Source: Streptomyces sp. TP-A0356 (lineage in GTDB: Bacteria > Actinomycetota > Actinomycetes > Streptomycetales > Streptomycetaceae). Taken from it: a stretch of 64,000 nt of DNA. Of this stretch, positions 54,707 through 63,066 are shown in pieces (the stretch's first letter is position 1; each line of letters starts with the position of its first letter). The notes beneath the pieces were generated by a model. That model made no database searches. It was not told the DNA's origin and was given only the letters and a program-made list of their open reading frames with translations. Where the stretch lies: the NCBI RefSeq assembly GCF_001417775.1, contig NZ_BBZJ01000014.1, positions 434,001 to 498,000 of the forward strand, in the 5' to 3' direction. A program made the translations under genes and the position numbers.

Positions 54707-55402
54707 GTGAGCAGCAGCCTTCGACGCGGCGCCCTCGCCGCCGCCGCCATCGCGTTCTCGATCGCCTCGCTCGCCGCGTGCGGCGCCGGCAACAACAGCC
54801 AGACGCTTGAGGTCAAGCCGGACAACGCGGCGACCAGCGTCGGTGACATCAAGATCCAGAACGCGCTGATCATCACCCAGCCCAACCCGAAGTCCACCGG
54901 CCCGGCCGTGGTCTCGGTGACCATCTTCAACACCGGTCGCACCCCCCAGACGCTGGACTCGATCAGCGTCGAGGGCGACGGCACCGCGCAGATCTCCCCC
55001 GCGAAGGGCACGGGGAAGGTGACGATCCCGGCAGGCGGCTCCGTCGTGCTCGGCGGCAAGGGCAACCCCGCCGCCACGCTGAACAACCCCGGCGTCGCGG
55101 TCCAGGACGGCAACGCCCAGAAGACCACCTTCACCTTCAGCAAGACCGGTGACGTCACCCTGCGGGCGTACGTCGTCCCGGCCGAGAGCTACTTCTCCAT
55201 GTGGGGACCGAGCAACATCCCGTCGCCGTCCGCCTCCGGGTCGCCGGCCGCCTCCGGGTCACCCTCCGTGTCCGGTTCGCCGTCCGCGTCGTCGAGCGCC
55301 GGCGCCCACGGCGGCGCCCATGCTGGCACGAAGCCGTCGAAGCCGGCGAAGTCGGCGTCGGGCACGGCGACGGCGACCGCGTCGGGCTCCGCCGGGCACT
55401 GA
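54707..55402 (+). CDS. Secreted lipoprotein of the DUF461/copper-chaperone-like group
   Basis: 231 residues from GTG 54707, with AAGGAG about 9 nt upstream. The signal RRGALAAAAIAFSIASLAAC ends in lipobox LAAC, anchoring at the Cys near residue 23. The mature protein is a beta-sandwich: DIKIQNALIITQPNPKSTGPAVVSVTIFNTGRTPQTLDSISVEGDGTAQISPAKGTGKVTIPAGGSVVLGGKGNPAATL resembles the PCuAC-type copper chaperones but lacks their HxxM metal ligands. A 55-residue Ser/Ala/Gly/Pro tail with repeated SGSPSAS units follows. Role unknown. Confidence 0.82.
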   Translation: MSSSLRRGALAAAAIAFSIASLAACGAGNNSQTLEVKPDNAATSVGDIKIQNALIITQPNPKSTGPAVVSVTIFNTGRTPQTLDSISVEGDGTAQISPAKGTGKVTIPAGGSVVLGGKGNPAATLNNPGVAVQDGNAQKTTFTFSKTGDVTLRAYVVPAESYFSMWGPSNIPSPSASGSPAASGSPSVSGSPSASSSAGAHGGAHAGTKPSKPAKSASGTATATASGSAGH

Positions 55403-55684
55403 GGCCGGGCGGCGGCCGCCTCCGAGGCCGCCGGGTGGGGGCGGTTCGGCACCGCCCCACTCCGCCGTCGCGGTCGCGCACCGCGACGGCGAACGCGTGA
55501 GGGGCCGTGCGGCCCGAAGGCCCATGTGTCCGCGCGACCTGATGCACAGAGGGGCCGGCCGCCCACGGAGAGACCGCACGCGACGGTTCGTGCGCGTGGC
55601 CGTACGCCGAGAGGCCACACCGGACGGGCCATGTGCACTCGATCGGCCGTGCCCCCGTGCTCCGGTCGGCCCGCCCCCGTACGC

Positions 55685-55722
55685 ACGAAGGGCGGTACCC
55701 CTCCAGGGGTGCCGCCCTTCGT
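55685..55722 (-). terminator. Terminator of the phoR-phoP operon
   Basis: ACGAAGGGCGGTACCCCT (55685-55702) pairs with 55705-55722 with one G-U, and almost no loop. It lies 59 nt past the phoP stop and could also end the lipoprotein transcript from the other side. Confidence 0.75.
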
Positions 55723-55780
55723 CGTGCTGTACGCGCGCGTGGGGGCCGTCCGGCTCGTACGCGCGCGTGGGGGGTTCGGC

Positions 55781-56461
55781 TTACGGCTCGAACTTGTAGC
55801 CGAGGCCGCGGACCGTCACCAGGTAGCGCGGGGCACCCGGGTCCGGCTCGATCTTGGCGCGCAGGCGCTTGACGTGGACGTCCAGGGTCTTGGTGTCCCC
55901 CACGTAGTCGGCGCCCCAGACGCGGTCGATGAGCTGCATACGGGTCAGGACGCGGCCCGCGTTGCGCAGCAGCATCTCCAGGAGGTCGAACTCCTTCAGC
56001 GGCAGGTCGACCTTCGAGCCGGAGACCGTGACCACGTGACGGTCGACGTCCATGCGCACCGGCCCCGCCTCCAGCGCGGCCGGCGTCACCTCCTCGGGCT
56101 CGCCGCGGCGGCGCAGGACGGCCCGGATACGGGCGACCAGCTCACGGGAGGAGAACGGCTTGGTGACGTAGTCGTCGGCCCCTATCTCCAGCCCGACCAC
56201 CTTGTCGATCTCGCTGTCCTTGGCGGTGACCATGATCACCGGGACGTTGGAGCGGCCGCGCAGCTGGCGGCAGACCTCCGTGCCGGGCAGACCGGGCAGC
56301 ATCAGGTCGAGCAGCACGAGATCGGCGCCGTTGCGCTCGAACTCGTCGAGACCGTCGGGCCCGGTGGTCGCGATGGCGACCTCGAAGCCCTCCTTGCGGA
56401 GCATGTAGGACAGGGCGTCGGAGAAGGACTCCTCGTCCTCGACGACGAGCACTCGGGTCAC
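55781..56461 (-). CDS. phoP: Phosphate response regulator PhoP
   Basis: 226 residues, OmpR/PhoB class. Receiver domain: acidic pocket VVEDEE (7-11), phosphorylation site Asp52 in LVLLDLMLPG, and conserved Lys in YVTKPFSSREL. The winged-helix domain begins about 130 and ends VTVRGLGYKFEP. It binds PHO boxes and also affects antibiotic production in Streptomyces. Start overlaps the phoR stop (ATGA). Operon terminator at 55685. Confidence 0.96.
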   Translation of the reverse strand: MTRVLVVEDEESFSDALSYMLRKEGFEVAIATTGPDGLDEFERNGADLVLLDLMLPGLPGTEVCRQLRGRSNVPVIMVTAKDSEIDKVVGLEIGADDYVTKPFSSRELVARIRAVLRRRGEPEEVTPAALEAGPVRMDVDRHVVTVSGSKVDLPLKEFDLLEMLLRNAGRVLTRMQLIDRVWGADYVGDTKTLDVHVKRLRAKIEPDPGAPRYLVTVRGLGYKFEP

Positions 56462-57726
56462 GGAAGGACCTCCGGGGCGGGAAGCGGTTCGTACGGGGAT
56501 GAGACGGTGGTCGTTCCGTCGGGCCGGCCGTCCTCTTCATCGAGGCCGGACGGGTGGTCGGTCGCGCGGTCGCGGGCCGCACCCGCCTCCGGCAGCCGCA
56601 GGGTGAAAGTGGAGCCCTGTCCCTCCGAGCTCCACACCGTGACCTCCCCGCCGTGCGAGGCGGCCACATGCTTGACGATCGCGAGCCCCAGGCCCGTACC
56701 GCCCGTGGCACGGGAGCGGGCTGGGTCGACGCGGTAGAAGCGCTCGAAGATGCGCTCCTTGTCCTTCTCGGAGATGCCGATGCCCTGGTCGGTCACGGCG
56801 ATCTCGATCAGGTCCCCGCCCGGCACGGACACCCTGCGGGCGGCGATGCCGACGCGCGTGCGGGCGGGCGAGTAGTTGACGGCGTTCTCGACCAGGTTAC
56901 CGAGGGCGGCGGCCAGCTGGCCGCGGTTGCCCCAGACATGCAGGTCGGCGGTGCCGCCGGCGGCCATGGTGATCTGCTTGGTGCCGGCCTGGTGGCGGCA
57001 GCGGTCGACGGCCTCGGCGACGAGTTCGTCGACACGCACGGGCTCGGCGTCCTCGAGGGGGTCGTCGTTCTGCACCCGCGACAGGTCGATGAGCTCCTGC
57101 ACGAGGTTCGTCAGCCGGGTCGCCTCGATCTGCATCCGGCCCGCGAAGCGCTCCACGGCCTCGGGGTCGTCGGAGGCGTCCATCACGGCCTCCGAGAGCA
57201 GCGACAGGGCGCCCACCGGGGTCTTCAGCTCATGGCTGACGTTCGCCACGAAGTCGCGGCGCACCGCCTCTATCCGGCGCGCCTCGGTGAGGTCCTCGAC
57301 GAGCAGCAGCACCAGCCGGGAGCCGAGGGGCGCCACGCGCGCGGAGACGGCGAGGGCCTCTCCGCGCCCGGTGCCGCGACGCGGCAGGTCCAGTTCGACC
57401 TGACGTATCTCGCCGTCCCGCCGGGTGTCGCGCGCCATCTGGAGCATCGGCTCGACGGCGAGCTTGCCACCGCGCACGAGCCCGAGGGCGTAGGCGGCGG
57501 AGCTGGCCTTGACGACGGCGTCGGCCTCGTCGAGCACGACGGCCGAGGACCGCAGCACGGACAGCACCGTGTCCACGCCGGGCGGCAGCACGGGGTCGGT
57601 GTGCAGGGAGGTGCGCGTAGGGCGTTTCTGGTCGCGCTCGCTCCAGCGGAACGCCAGCATGGCGATGACGCCGGTGAGCACTCCGGCGATCGCTGCCGCT
57701 GCGGCGACCGCCGCGTTCACGTCCAT
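56458..57726 (-). CDS. phoR: Phosphate sensor histidine kinase PhoR (SenX3-like)
   Basis: 422 residues. One N-terminal membrane helix (VAAAAAIAGVLTGVIAMLAFRW, about 7-28), a PAS-like segment (about 50-145), the HisKA domain with His165 in ANVSHELKTP, and HATPase motifs NLVENAVNY, DQGIGI and GGTGLGLAIVKH. It lacks a large extracellular sensor, as in actinobacterial PhoR. Divergent from phoU with a PHO box between them, so the system is autoregulated. Confidence 0.95.
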   Translation of the reverse strand: MDVNAAVAAAAAIAGVLTGVIAMLAFRWSERDQKRPTRTSLHTDPVLPPGVDTVLSVLRSSAVVLDEADAVVKASSAAYALGLVRGGKLAVEPMLQMARDTRRDGEIRQVELDLPRRGTGRGEALAVSARVAPLGSRLVLLLVEDLTEARRIEAVRRDFVANVSHELKTPVGALSLLSEAVMDASDDPEAVERFAGRMQIEATRLTNLVQELIDLSRVQNDDPLEDAEPVRVDELVAEAVDRCRHQAGTKQITMAAGGTADLHVWGNRGQLAAALGNLVENAVNYSPARTRVGIAARRVSVPGGDLIEIAVTDQGIGISEKDKERIFERFYRVDPARSRATGGTGLGLAIVKHVAASHGGEVTVWSSEGQGSTFTLRLPEAGAARDRATDHPSGLDEEDGRPDGTTTVSSPYEPLPAPEVLP

Positions 57727-57799
57727 GCACCCAGGTTAGGCACGTCCTGTCCCCCGCCCACAGCCATCGGAGTGCGACCTCGAACACTCGTCGCCCAGA

Positions 57800-57832
57800 G
57801 TTCACCTTGGAGCCAGTATTGGTTCATTTGGG
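57800..57832. promoter_or_regulatory. PHO box in the phoR-phoU divergent region
   Basis: Three direct 11-bp units: GTTCACCTTGG (57800-57810), AGCCAGTATTG (57811-57821) and GTTCATTTGGG (57822-57832). Two match the PhoP unit GTTCACC closely and the middle one is degenerate, as is common. It lies 74 bp from phoR and 137 bp from phoU. Confidence 0.82.
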
Positions 57833-57968
57833 ATGTCGGAAACGGTCGCGTACGGGCCGGAACGTGGGAGCGTGGGGCGCGGAGGGCGCCGTGTCCGCCG
57901 TGTTCGCCATGGTGACGACGGGCCCCGGCCCCCGGCCGCCGAAGCAGACGTAAGAGAGGGACACCCTG

Positions 57969-58658
57969 ATGCGGGACGCGTACCACGAGGAACTTGACTC
58001 GATCGGCGAGGGCCTGGTCGACATGGCCCGGCTCGTCGGGTCGGCGATCGGGCGCGCCACGACGGCGATCCTCGACACCGACCTGAAGCTGGCGGAGTCC
58101 GTGATCGAGGCCGACAAGAAGGTCGACGACCTCCAGCACGACCTGGAGGCGCGCGCGATCGCCCTCCTCGCCCGTCAGCAGCCGGTGGCGACCGACCTGC
58201 GTATCGTCGTCACCTCGCTGCGGATGAGCGCCGACCTGGAGCGGTCCGGCGACCTGGCCCAGCACGTCGCGAAGCTGGCCCGGCTGCGTTTCCCCGAGCG
58301 CGCCGTCCCGCACGACCTGCACGCGACCATCCTGGAGATGGGCCAGCTCGCCCAGCGCCTGATGGCGAAGGCGGCCGAGGTGATCGTCACGAAGGACGTC
58401 GACCTGGCGCTGCAGCTGGAGCAGGACGACGACGAGATGGACCTCCTGCACCGCACGCTCTTCCAGCACCTGATCGACGACCGCTGGAAGCACGGCATCG
58501 AGACGGCCGTGGACGTCACCCTGCTGGGCCGTTACTACGAGCGCTACGCCGACCACGCGGTGGCGGTCGCGAAGCGAGTGGTCTACCTGGTGACCGGCGA
58601 GCACGCGGACGATTTCCAGCAGGACATCCAGCCGGCGACGGGCGTCGAGGGCGCCTGA
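57969..58658 (+). CDS. phoU: Phosphate transport system regulator PhoU
   Basis: 229 residues, two three-helix bundles: MRDAYHEELDSIGEGLVDMARLVGSAIGRATTAILDTDLKLAESVIEADKKVDDL and the related second half. Metal-binding acidic positions E/DxxxD are present in each half (ADKKVDDLQHDLE, EQDDDEMDLLHRTL). Downregulates PhoR/Pst signalling when phosphate is sufficient. Divergent from phoRP and controlled by the PHO box; pst genes are not in this window. Confidence 0.96.
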   Translation: MRDAYHEELDSIGEGLVDMARLVGSAIGRATTAILDTDLKLAESVIEADKKVDDLQHDLEARAIALLARQQPVATDLRIVVTSLRMSADLERSGDLAQHVAKLARLRFPERAVPHDLHATILEMGQLAQRLMAKAAEVIVTKDVDLALQLEQDDDEMDLLHRTLFQHLIDDRWKHGIETAVDVTLLGRYYERYADHAVAVAKRVVYLVTGEHADDFQQDIQPATGVEGA

Positions 58659-58786
58659 CCAGGGTCCCCGGGGGCCAGCGGCCCGAAGGAGCCCGACCGG
58701 GGCGTGCGCAAGCACCAGTGCGCCGTTGATGCGCCCGTCACCGTGGGCATGAAATGGGCACAGGCACCAGTCTCGAGGAGGGACCC

Positions 58787-58939
58787 ATGGCCGAAACTCC
58801 CAGCACGCCGGACCCCACGCAGGAGCGCGAGACCCAACAGCCCGCCGAGATCAAGAGCCTCCCGCTGGTCGGCGCCTGCGGCTGCGGCTCCGGCTGCAGC
58901 TGCGGGTGCCAGCAGGGCGCGCCGTGCCAGTGCGGCTGA
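58787..58939 (+). CDS. 50-residue Cys-rich metal-binding mini-protein
   Basis: MAETPSTPDPTQERETQQP begins a 50-residue protein ending in a CxC-type cluster, ACGCGSGCSCGCQQGAPCQCG (seven Cys in the last 21 residues). ATG 58787 has GAGGAGGG at 6-nt spacing, and a terminator (58992) follows, so this is a complete unit, 128 bp after phoU. The Cys pattern suggests a metallothionein-like metal store or a zinc/copper handling peptide. No enzyme domain. Confidence 0.8.
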   Translation: MAETPSTPDPTQERETQQPAEIKSLPLVGACGCGSGCSCGCQQGAPCQCG

Positions 58940-58991
58940 CGGCGCACGACGCGGACGCTCCCGCGGCACGACCGAACACCGAGTACGACGA

Positions 58992-59024
58992 CGAAGGGCC
59001 CCGGCACACCGCCGGGGCCCTTCG
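58992..59024. terminator. Terminator after the Cys-rich mini-gene
   Basis: CGAAGGGCCCCGG (58992-59004) and CCGGGGCCCTTCG (59012-59024) are perfectly complementary around a 7-nt loop, 53 nt past the mini-gene's stop. It may also catch the convergent GH47 gene's transcript. Confidence 0.75.
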
Positions 59025-59126
59025 CGCTGCCCTGCGAACCGGTCGTCACCGTCACCGCACGAGTGGCGCGGAACCCGCGGGCTGTCCCGCCACCCGCCGC
59101 GAGGCGGCCACCGGTCCGCGCCCCTG

Positions 59127-60599
59127 TCACTGCGGGTGCCGCAGGCCCCGCAGGATCTTCCCCTCGGTGCTGAGGTAGCCGTTGGTGTAGTCGAAGCGCG
59201 GAGCGTCGGCGAAGGTCAGGTAGAGCCATTTGAAGTTCTCGGCGAAGACGTACGCCGGGCAGTGGTCACCCTTGGCCATGGGGCGCTTCGTCACGTCGGT
59301 GACGGTGGTGTAGCCGCCGGGGACCCGGTGGTGGGTCCTCAGGTTCTGGAAGTAGCGCCAGGCGGTGTCCCGGTAGAACGGGTCCCCGGTATGCCCGTAC
59401 AGCTCGAAGGCGCAGTTGGCGTACTCCGGGCGCAGCGCGTTGCCCGGCGACAGGACCGTCAGGCGGGAGTAGTCGATCAACTCGGGGATCACCGTGTACG
59501 TGTCCTGGACGGCCGTCCAGGACCGGAAGTAGTCCGCGGCCAGGGCGTTGTCCCCGCCGACGGGCAGGATGGCAACGGCGAGGGAGGACTGGCGCCGGCC
59601 GAGCAGCTCTCCGGTGCGATGGTCGACCTGTTTGAACCAGAGCAGGCCGCCCACCCTCTCCGCGAGGTGCTTCTTGAGGGAGGCGTCGAAGATGCGGAAC
59701 CAGTTCAGGCACTCGGCGTCGCCGAACATCGCCCAGCCGCCCCACAGATACTCGTAGAAGGAGTCCGTGGGCGGGTTGGGGGCGATGTCCGCCCCGTCGG
59801 CCCACTGGCCGCTCTCCACGTTCATGGTGGTGCCGAGCAGGTCGAGGTCGGAGCGCCGCGCCACCACCGCCGCGAGCGCGCGCTTGGCAGCCTCGTAGTA
59901 CCGGGAGTCGCCGGTGAGCCGCGACAGGACTCCCCACTCCAGGATGTTGGTGCCGATCTCCGCGAGCGGCACCTCGGCGCCGGAGACCGCGCCGGTACGC
60001 AGGTTGACGTGCCGGTAGGGCATGCCCGTCGGGGACATGGTGAAGGCGGGCAGCACCCGGTCCGCCAGGTCCACGCACCGGGCGAGCAGTTCCGCCTCGC
60101 CGGTGGCGAGATAGCCGGCCAGCAGACCGCCCACCAGACGGATGATCGTTTCGAAGACCTGGAAGTCGGCATCCACGTCCAGGTCCAGACGGGATCTGAT
60201 CCAGTCCAGGCTGCGGGCGACCTCGTCGTCCAGCCCCATGACGTAGTGGGTGTCGAGGGCTTCGACGATGGACAGCCCCACGGGGTGGCGGCGGGAGAAG
60301 AACTCCCGGTACCGACCCGAGACCGGCAGCAGTTCGTCGTGCCCCCAGGCGTTGCGCCGGTAGCCGTTCCAGGCGTGGAGGAACTCGGCCCGAATCTCCT
60401 GGGCCTTCTGCTGGTCCGGTGGCCCGACCCTCGCGAGCGACTCCGTCGGGTAGCCACCGGTGGTGCTGGGCAAGGGAGTCGCCGCACGGGCCGCAGTACC
60501 CAGAGCCCCCACTGCGGCGCACCCTCCGAGGGCCGACAGTGCGCGCAGCACACCGCGCCGGGAGGGGGAGTTCACGTTCGGCCGCCCGACGTGCGTCAT
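59127..60599 (-). CDS. GH47-type alpha-1,2-mannosidase, Tat-exported
   Basis: 490 residues from ATG 60599. The N-terminus has a twin-arginine signal (SRRGVLRALSALGGCAAVGALG, RR at 14-15). The mature protein follows the GH47 (alpha/alpha)7 barrel: EIRAEFLHAWNGYRRNAWGHDEL, VEALDTHYVMGLDDEV, FETIIRLVGGLLAGYLATG (acid Glu), EIGTNILEWGVLS, PPTDSFYEYLWGGW (Asp), NALRPEYANCAFELYGHTGDPFYRD (Glu) and a final LSTEGKIL, equivalent to the calcium-binding NTEAHPL end. The three catalytic carboxylates of eukaryotic ER mannosidases are all aligned. GH47 is common in eukaryotes and rare in bacteria. Substrate is probably alpha-1,2-mannosyl glycans outside the cell. Confidence 0.83.
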   Translation of the reverse strand: MTHVGRPNVNSPSRRGVLRALSALGGCAAVGALGTAARAATPLPSTTGGYPTESLARVGPPDQQKAQEIRAEFLHAWNGYRRNAWGHDELLPVSGRYREFFSRRHPVGLSIVEALDTHYVMGLDDEVARSLDWIRSRLDLDVDADFQVFETIIRLVGGLLAGYLATGEAELLARCVDLADRVLPAFTMSPTGMPYRHVNLRTGAVSGAEVPLAEIGTNILEWGVLSRLTGDSRYYEAAKRALAAVVARRSDLDLLGTTMNVESGQWADGADIAPNPPTDSFYEYLWGGWAMFGDAECLNWFRIFDASLKKHLAERVGGLLWFKQVDHRTGELLGRRQSSLAVAILPVGGDNALAADYFRSWTAVQDTYTVIPELIDYSRLTVLSPGNALRPEYANCAFELYGHTGDPFYRDTAWRYFQNLRTHHRVPGGYTTVTDVTKRPMAKGDHCPAYVFAENFKWLYLTFADAPRFDYTNGYLSTEGKILRGLRHPQ

Positions 60600-60974
60600 G
60601 ATGCGGGGCCTCCCTGGCCGTAGCGGATCACAAGGCGGCCACATTGTGTCTGCGGATCGCCACCAGTGGTGGGAGGCACGCCTGACGGGACCTCACCTGC
60701 GCGGCTCGGGTGCAGAACGCCCCAGACGGCGCCCGGTTGCAGCGCTGTGACATCGGAAGAACGGTTCGGGGGGGTTTTCGCCGCCGCCCGTGAGAGTGGA
60801 ACGCGCCGCATCTGACTCGGCGCCGATGGCCACTTGGGTTCCACACCGAGCGCCCCACCGCCCACAGCGGCCCGGCACAGCGATCCGTCGCTTCGTGGTC
60901 CACAGACGGTACAGGTCGTCAACCGGCGCCGTATCGCTGCGACTTGGCGGGCGCGACCACATACGGCACTCGTG
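60600..60974. other. Intergenic stretch without a supported gene
   Basis: 375 bp between the GH47 gene's start and the SDR gene's end. Open frames are short and lack family features. Probably carries the GH47 promoter; no clear boxes seen. Confidence 0.45.
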
Positions 60975-61688
60975 TCAGATGACGCGCACTCCGCCGTCGA
61001 CGAACAGGTCCTGGGCGTTGACGCCCGTGTTGCGCAGGAGGAAGTCGGTGGCGTCGGCGACCTCCGCCATCGTCACGAGGCGCCCGATGGGGGTACGTGG
61101 TACCTGGGGGTTGCCGGACACGTCGCGCCACCTCGGATGGTCGCCCACCATGCCCGGGTGGATGGCGTTGACGCGATGGGGGGCGATCTCCACTGCGAGG
61201 GTCCTCACCAGTCCGGTGATACCCGCGTTGATGGCGGTCACCATGGTGGAGCCGGGGTAGGGGCGTTCTTTGGCCAGGCCGCCGAAGAGTACGACCGACG
61301 CGCCTGGGGTGAACCGGTCACGCAGGACTCGCACGGTCTCCGTGTACCCCACCAGTTTGATGGTCACGGCGTGGACGGCCTTGGCGATGTCGAAGTCCGC
61401 GACAGTGGTGAAATCCTCTGCCATGGCGCCGATCACCAGGTTGTCGACTTCCCGTACGTCGACGAGCGCTCCGTCGATGGTCTCCGGCCGCGACAGGTCA
61501 AGGGCCAGGCCCCGGACCGTGCCGGCGATGTCGGCGGCCGCGGCCTCGGCTCGCTCCATGGTGCGGCTGGTGATGATGACGGTGTCGCCGCGATCGGCGA
61601 ATCGCTGCGCCAGAAAGCGTCCCAGGCCGCCGCTGCCTCCGACGATGAACGACGTGGTCACGATCCAGCGGCCCCTTCCAGTGGACAT
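60975..61688 (-). CDS. Short-chain dehydrogenase-like protein with degenerate active site
   Basis: 237 residues from ATG 61688. The NAD(P) loop FIVGGSGGLGRFLAQRFADRG is intact, as are LALDLSRPE, VRTLAVEIAPHRVNAIHPGMV and FLLRNTGVNAQDLFVDGG. However the catalytic Ser-Tyr-Lys set is missing: the Ser position reads LFGG, and the Tyr-x3-Lys position aligns with V-T-A-I-N in TMVTAINAGITG. So it may bind a nucleotide without oxidoreductase turnover, or act as a regulator like NmrA. Stands alone next to an unusual repeat region. Confidence 0.85.
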   Translation of the reverse strand: MSTGRGRWIVTTSFIVGGSGGLGRFLAQRFADRGDTVIITSRTMERAEAAAADIAGTVRGLALDLSRPETIDGALVDVREVDNLVIGAMAEDFTTVADFDIAKAVHAVTIKLVGYTETVRVLRDRFTPGASVVLFGGLAKERPYPGSTMVTAINAGITGLVRTLAVEIAPHRVNAIHPGMVGDHPRWRDVSGNPQVPRTPIGRLVTMAEVADATDFLLRNTGVNAQDLFVDGGVRVI

Positions 61689-62294
61689 GCGGCCGATAAC
61701 GGATCTTATGCGGCTGAACACGGGCCGACAACGACGGAAGCGGCGATAGCGCTGCAAAAGTCCACCAATGTCTCGGCGGCGTCGCCGAGAGAGGGTCGGC
61801 GTCCGAATCCGGGACCGGCCGCCCGATGCGCCGCCCGCTACGCAAGGCGGACCGCCGCCGTGTCTGGGCTAACCCACGGGCCTGATCCGCTTGTCGCTTG
61901 TCTTGTCGCTTGTCGGCTCGCAGGTCAGAGCCTGTTCCGGGCCACCCCGCAGTGCGGCCCTGTCTTGCCACGACAAGCGACAAGGGCATCAGCGGTGCCG
62001 GCGCGCCCGGCGGAGAGAGGGCTAGAACGAACGGCCTACGGCCGCGCGTCCCTTGGCAGCTCGCTACGCTCGCGCGACGACCGCCGTCAGGGCGAAGCAC
62101 TCGTTATCTAGGGCTGGAAGGCCCTTAAACCAGGTCAGATCATTGATCACCATGTGAGTCACGTGAGGCACGACGGTCGAACCTCAGTCCAGGCGTCAGA
62201 CCTGGCCGGGACTCAGCCTCGACGCCACCGGCCACCGGCCACCGGTGCCAGCATCACCGGTGGCCCATCAACCGCACACCAGGGGGAAACATTC
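61689..62294. other. 606-bp intergenic region with repeated motif
   Basis: No supportable gene. It contains three copies of a 12-bp motif (61891-61983) and GC-poor stretches unlike nearby coding DNA. The frames seen here are short and lack known domains. It could be the scar of an inserted element, or a regulatory interval for the two flanking genes. Confidence 0.5.
61891..61983. repeat. 12-bp motif: two tandem direct copies plus one inverted copy
   Basis: TTGTCGCTTGTC occurs at 61891-61902 and 61903-61914 head to tail, and its reverse complement GACAAGCGACAA at 61972-61983. The arrangement can fold a stem with a 57-nt loop or bind a protein at three sites. Confidence 0.85.
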
Positions 62295-62888
62295 ATGGCC
62301 GGCCGAACCCGCACCATAAGGAACATAGCCACCGCTTCCGCAGCCGCTGCACTGTTCACACTCTCGCTCAGCGCGGGAACCGCCAGCGCCAGCCCGTCCG
62401 AGCCGTTCGCCGACCAGGCCCGCGCCGCGCATCTCACCCCCGCGCAGGACGGCGCGCTGCGCGCCGAAGTCGCCAAGTACCTCCAGCGTAGCGGCGGCAA
62501 GCAGATCTCTCTCAACGAGATCAAGGTCGACGACAAGCGCACCATCCGCGTCGCCATCCCCGGCGAGGCGCACCCGCGCACCTTCACCGACCACGGCAGC
62601 ACCGCCCCCGCCTACAGCAGCATCTGCAACCCCTACGCCAACACCCAGAACGGCTACTTCTGCGCCTTCAGCGGCTACGGCTGGACCGGCAGCGAAGACC
62701 CGATGTACTACTGCCACTCCTACGCCATGAACTACACGGGTACCGGATCGTGGGTGAACCGCCAGTACGGGACCCACGTTGCGAAGTTCTACGGAAAGTC
62801 CGGCAACTACATCGACGAGAGCCTCCCGCCGATCTCCGCCGCCACCTCGCAGAACTGGTACCACGTGTGGAGGGTCGTCCCCTGCTGA
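62295..62888 (+). CDS. Secreted Cys-containing protein, possibly I36-like peptidase inhibitor
   Basis: 197 residues from ATG 62295 with AGGGGGA about 7 nt upstream. The signal peptide TRTIRNIATASAAAALFTLSLSAGTASA is cleaved near ASA-SPSEP. A helical lead (DQARAAHLTPAQDGALRAEVAKYLQR) is followed by a compact part with ICNPYANTQNGYFCAFSGYGWTG, YYCHSYAMNYTGTGSWVNRQYGTHVAKFYG and a terminal Cys (VVPC), giving four Cys for two disulfides. The FCAF...G...C...G.W.NRQ spacing recalls peptidase inhibitor family I36, but similarity is weak. I give no firm function. Confidence 0.75.
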   Translation: MAGRTRTIRNIATASAAAALFTLSLSAGTASASPSEPFADQARAAHLTPAQDGALRAEVAKYLQRSGGKQISLNEIKVDDKRTIRVAIPGEAHPRTFTDHGSTAPAYSSICNPYANTQNGYFCAFSGYGWTGSEDPMYYCHSYAMNYTGTGSWVNRQYGTHVAKFYGKSGNYIDESLPPISAATSQNWYHVWRVVPC

Positions 62889-63016
62889 CCAGGCTGCCGA
62901 AGCGCGATGCTTTGCAGCTGGGGGCATGTAGGCCAACCGACGGAATTCGCTGACCTGCGAAAACGCGGCGGTCGGGGCGTGGGCGTCCCGTGAAGGGCTG
63001 TGGGCAGAGCATGAAA

Positions 63017-63055
63017 ATGCCCCTCATCTGCGCCGAACGCACAGGTGAGGGGCAT
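63017..63055 (-). terminator. Terminator of gpmA
   Basis: ATGCCCCTCA (63017-63026) pairs with TGAGGGGCAT (63046-63055), with inner TGCG/CGCA pairs. It lies 12 nt past the gpmA stop. Confidence 0.8.
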
Positions 63056-63066
63056 GATCACAGACC

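Noticed and set aside
61891..61983. Inverted repeat taken as ends of an insertion sequence
   Set aside because: Only about 90 bp apart, no transposase and no target duplication visible; the double direct copy fits an operator array better.
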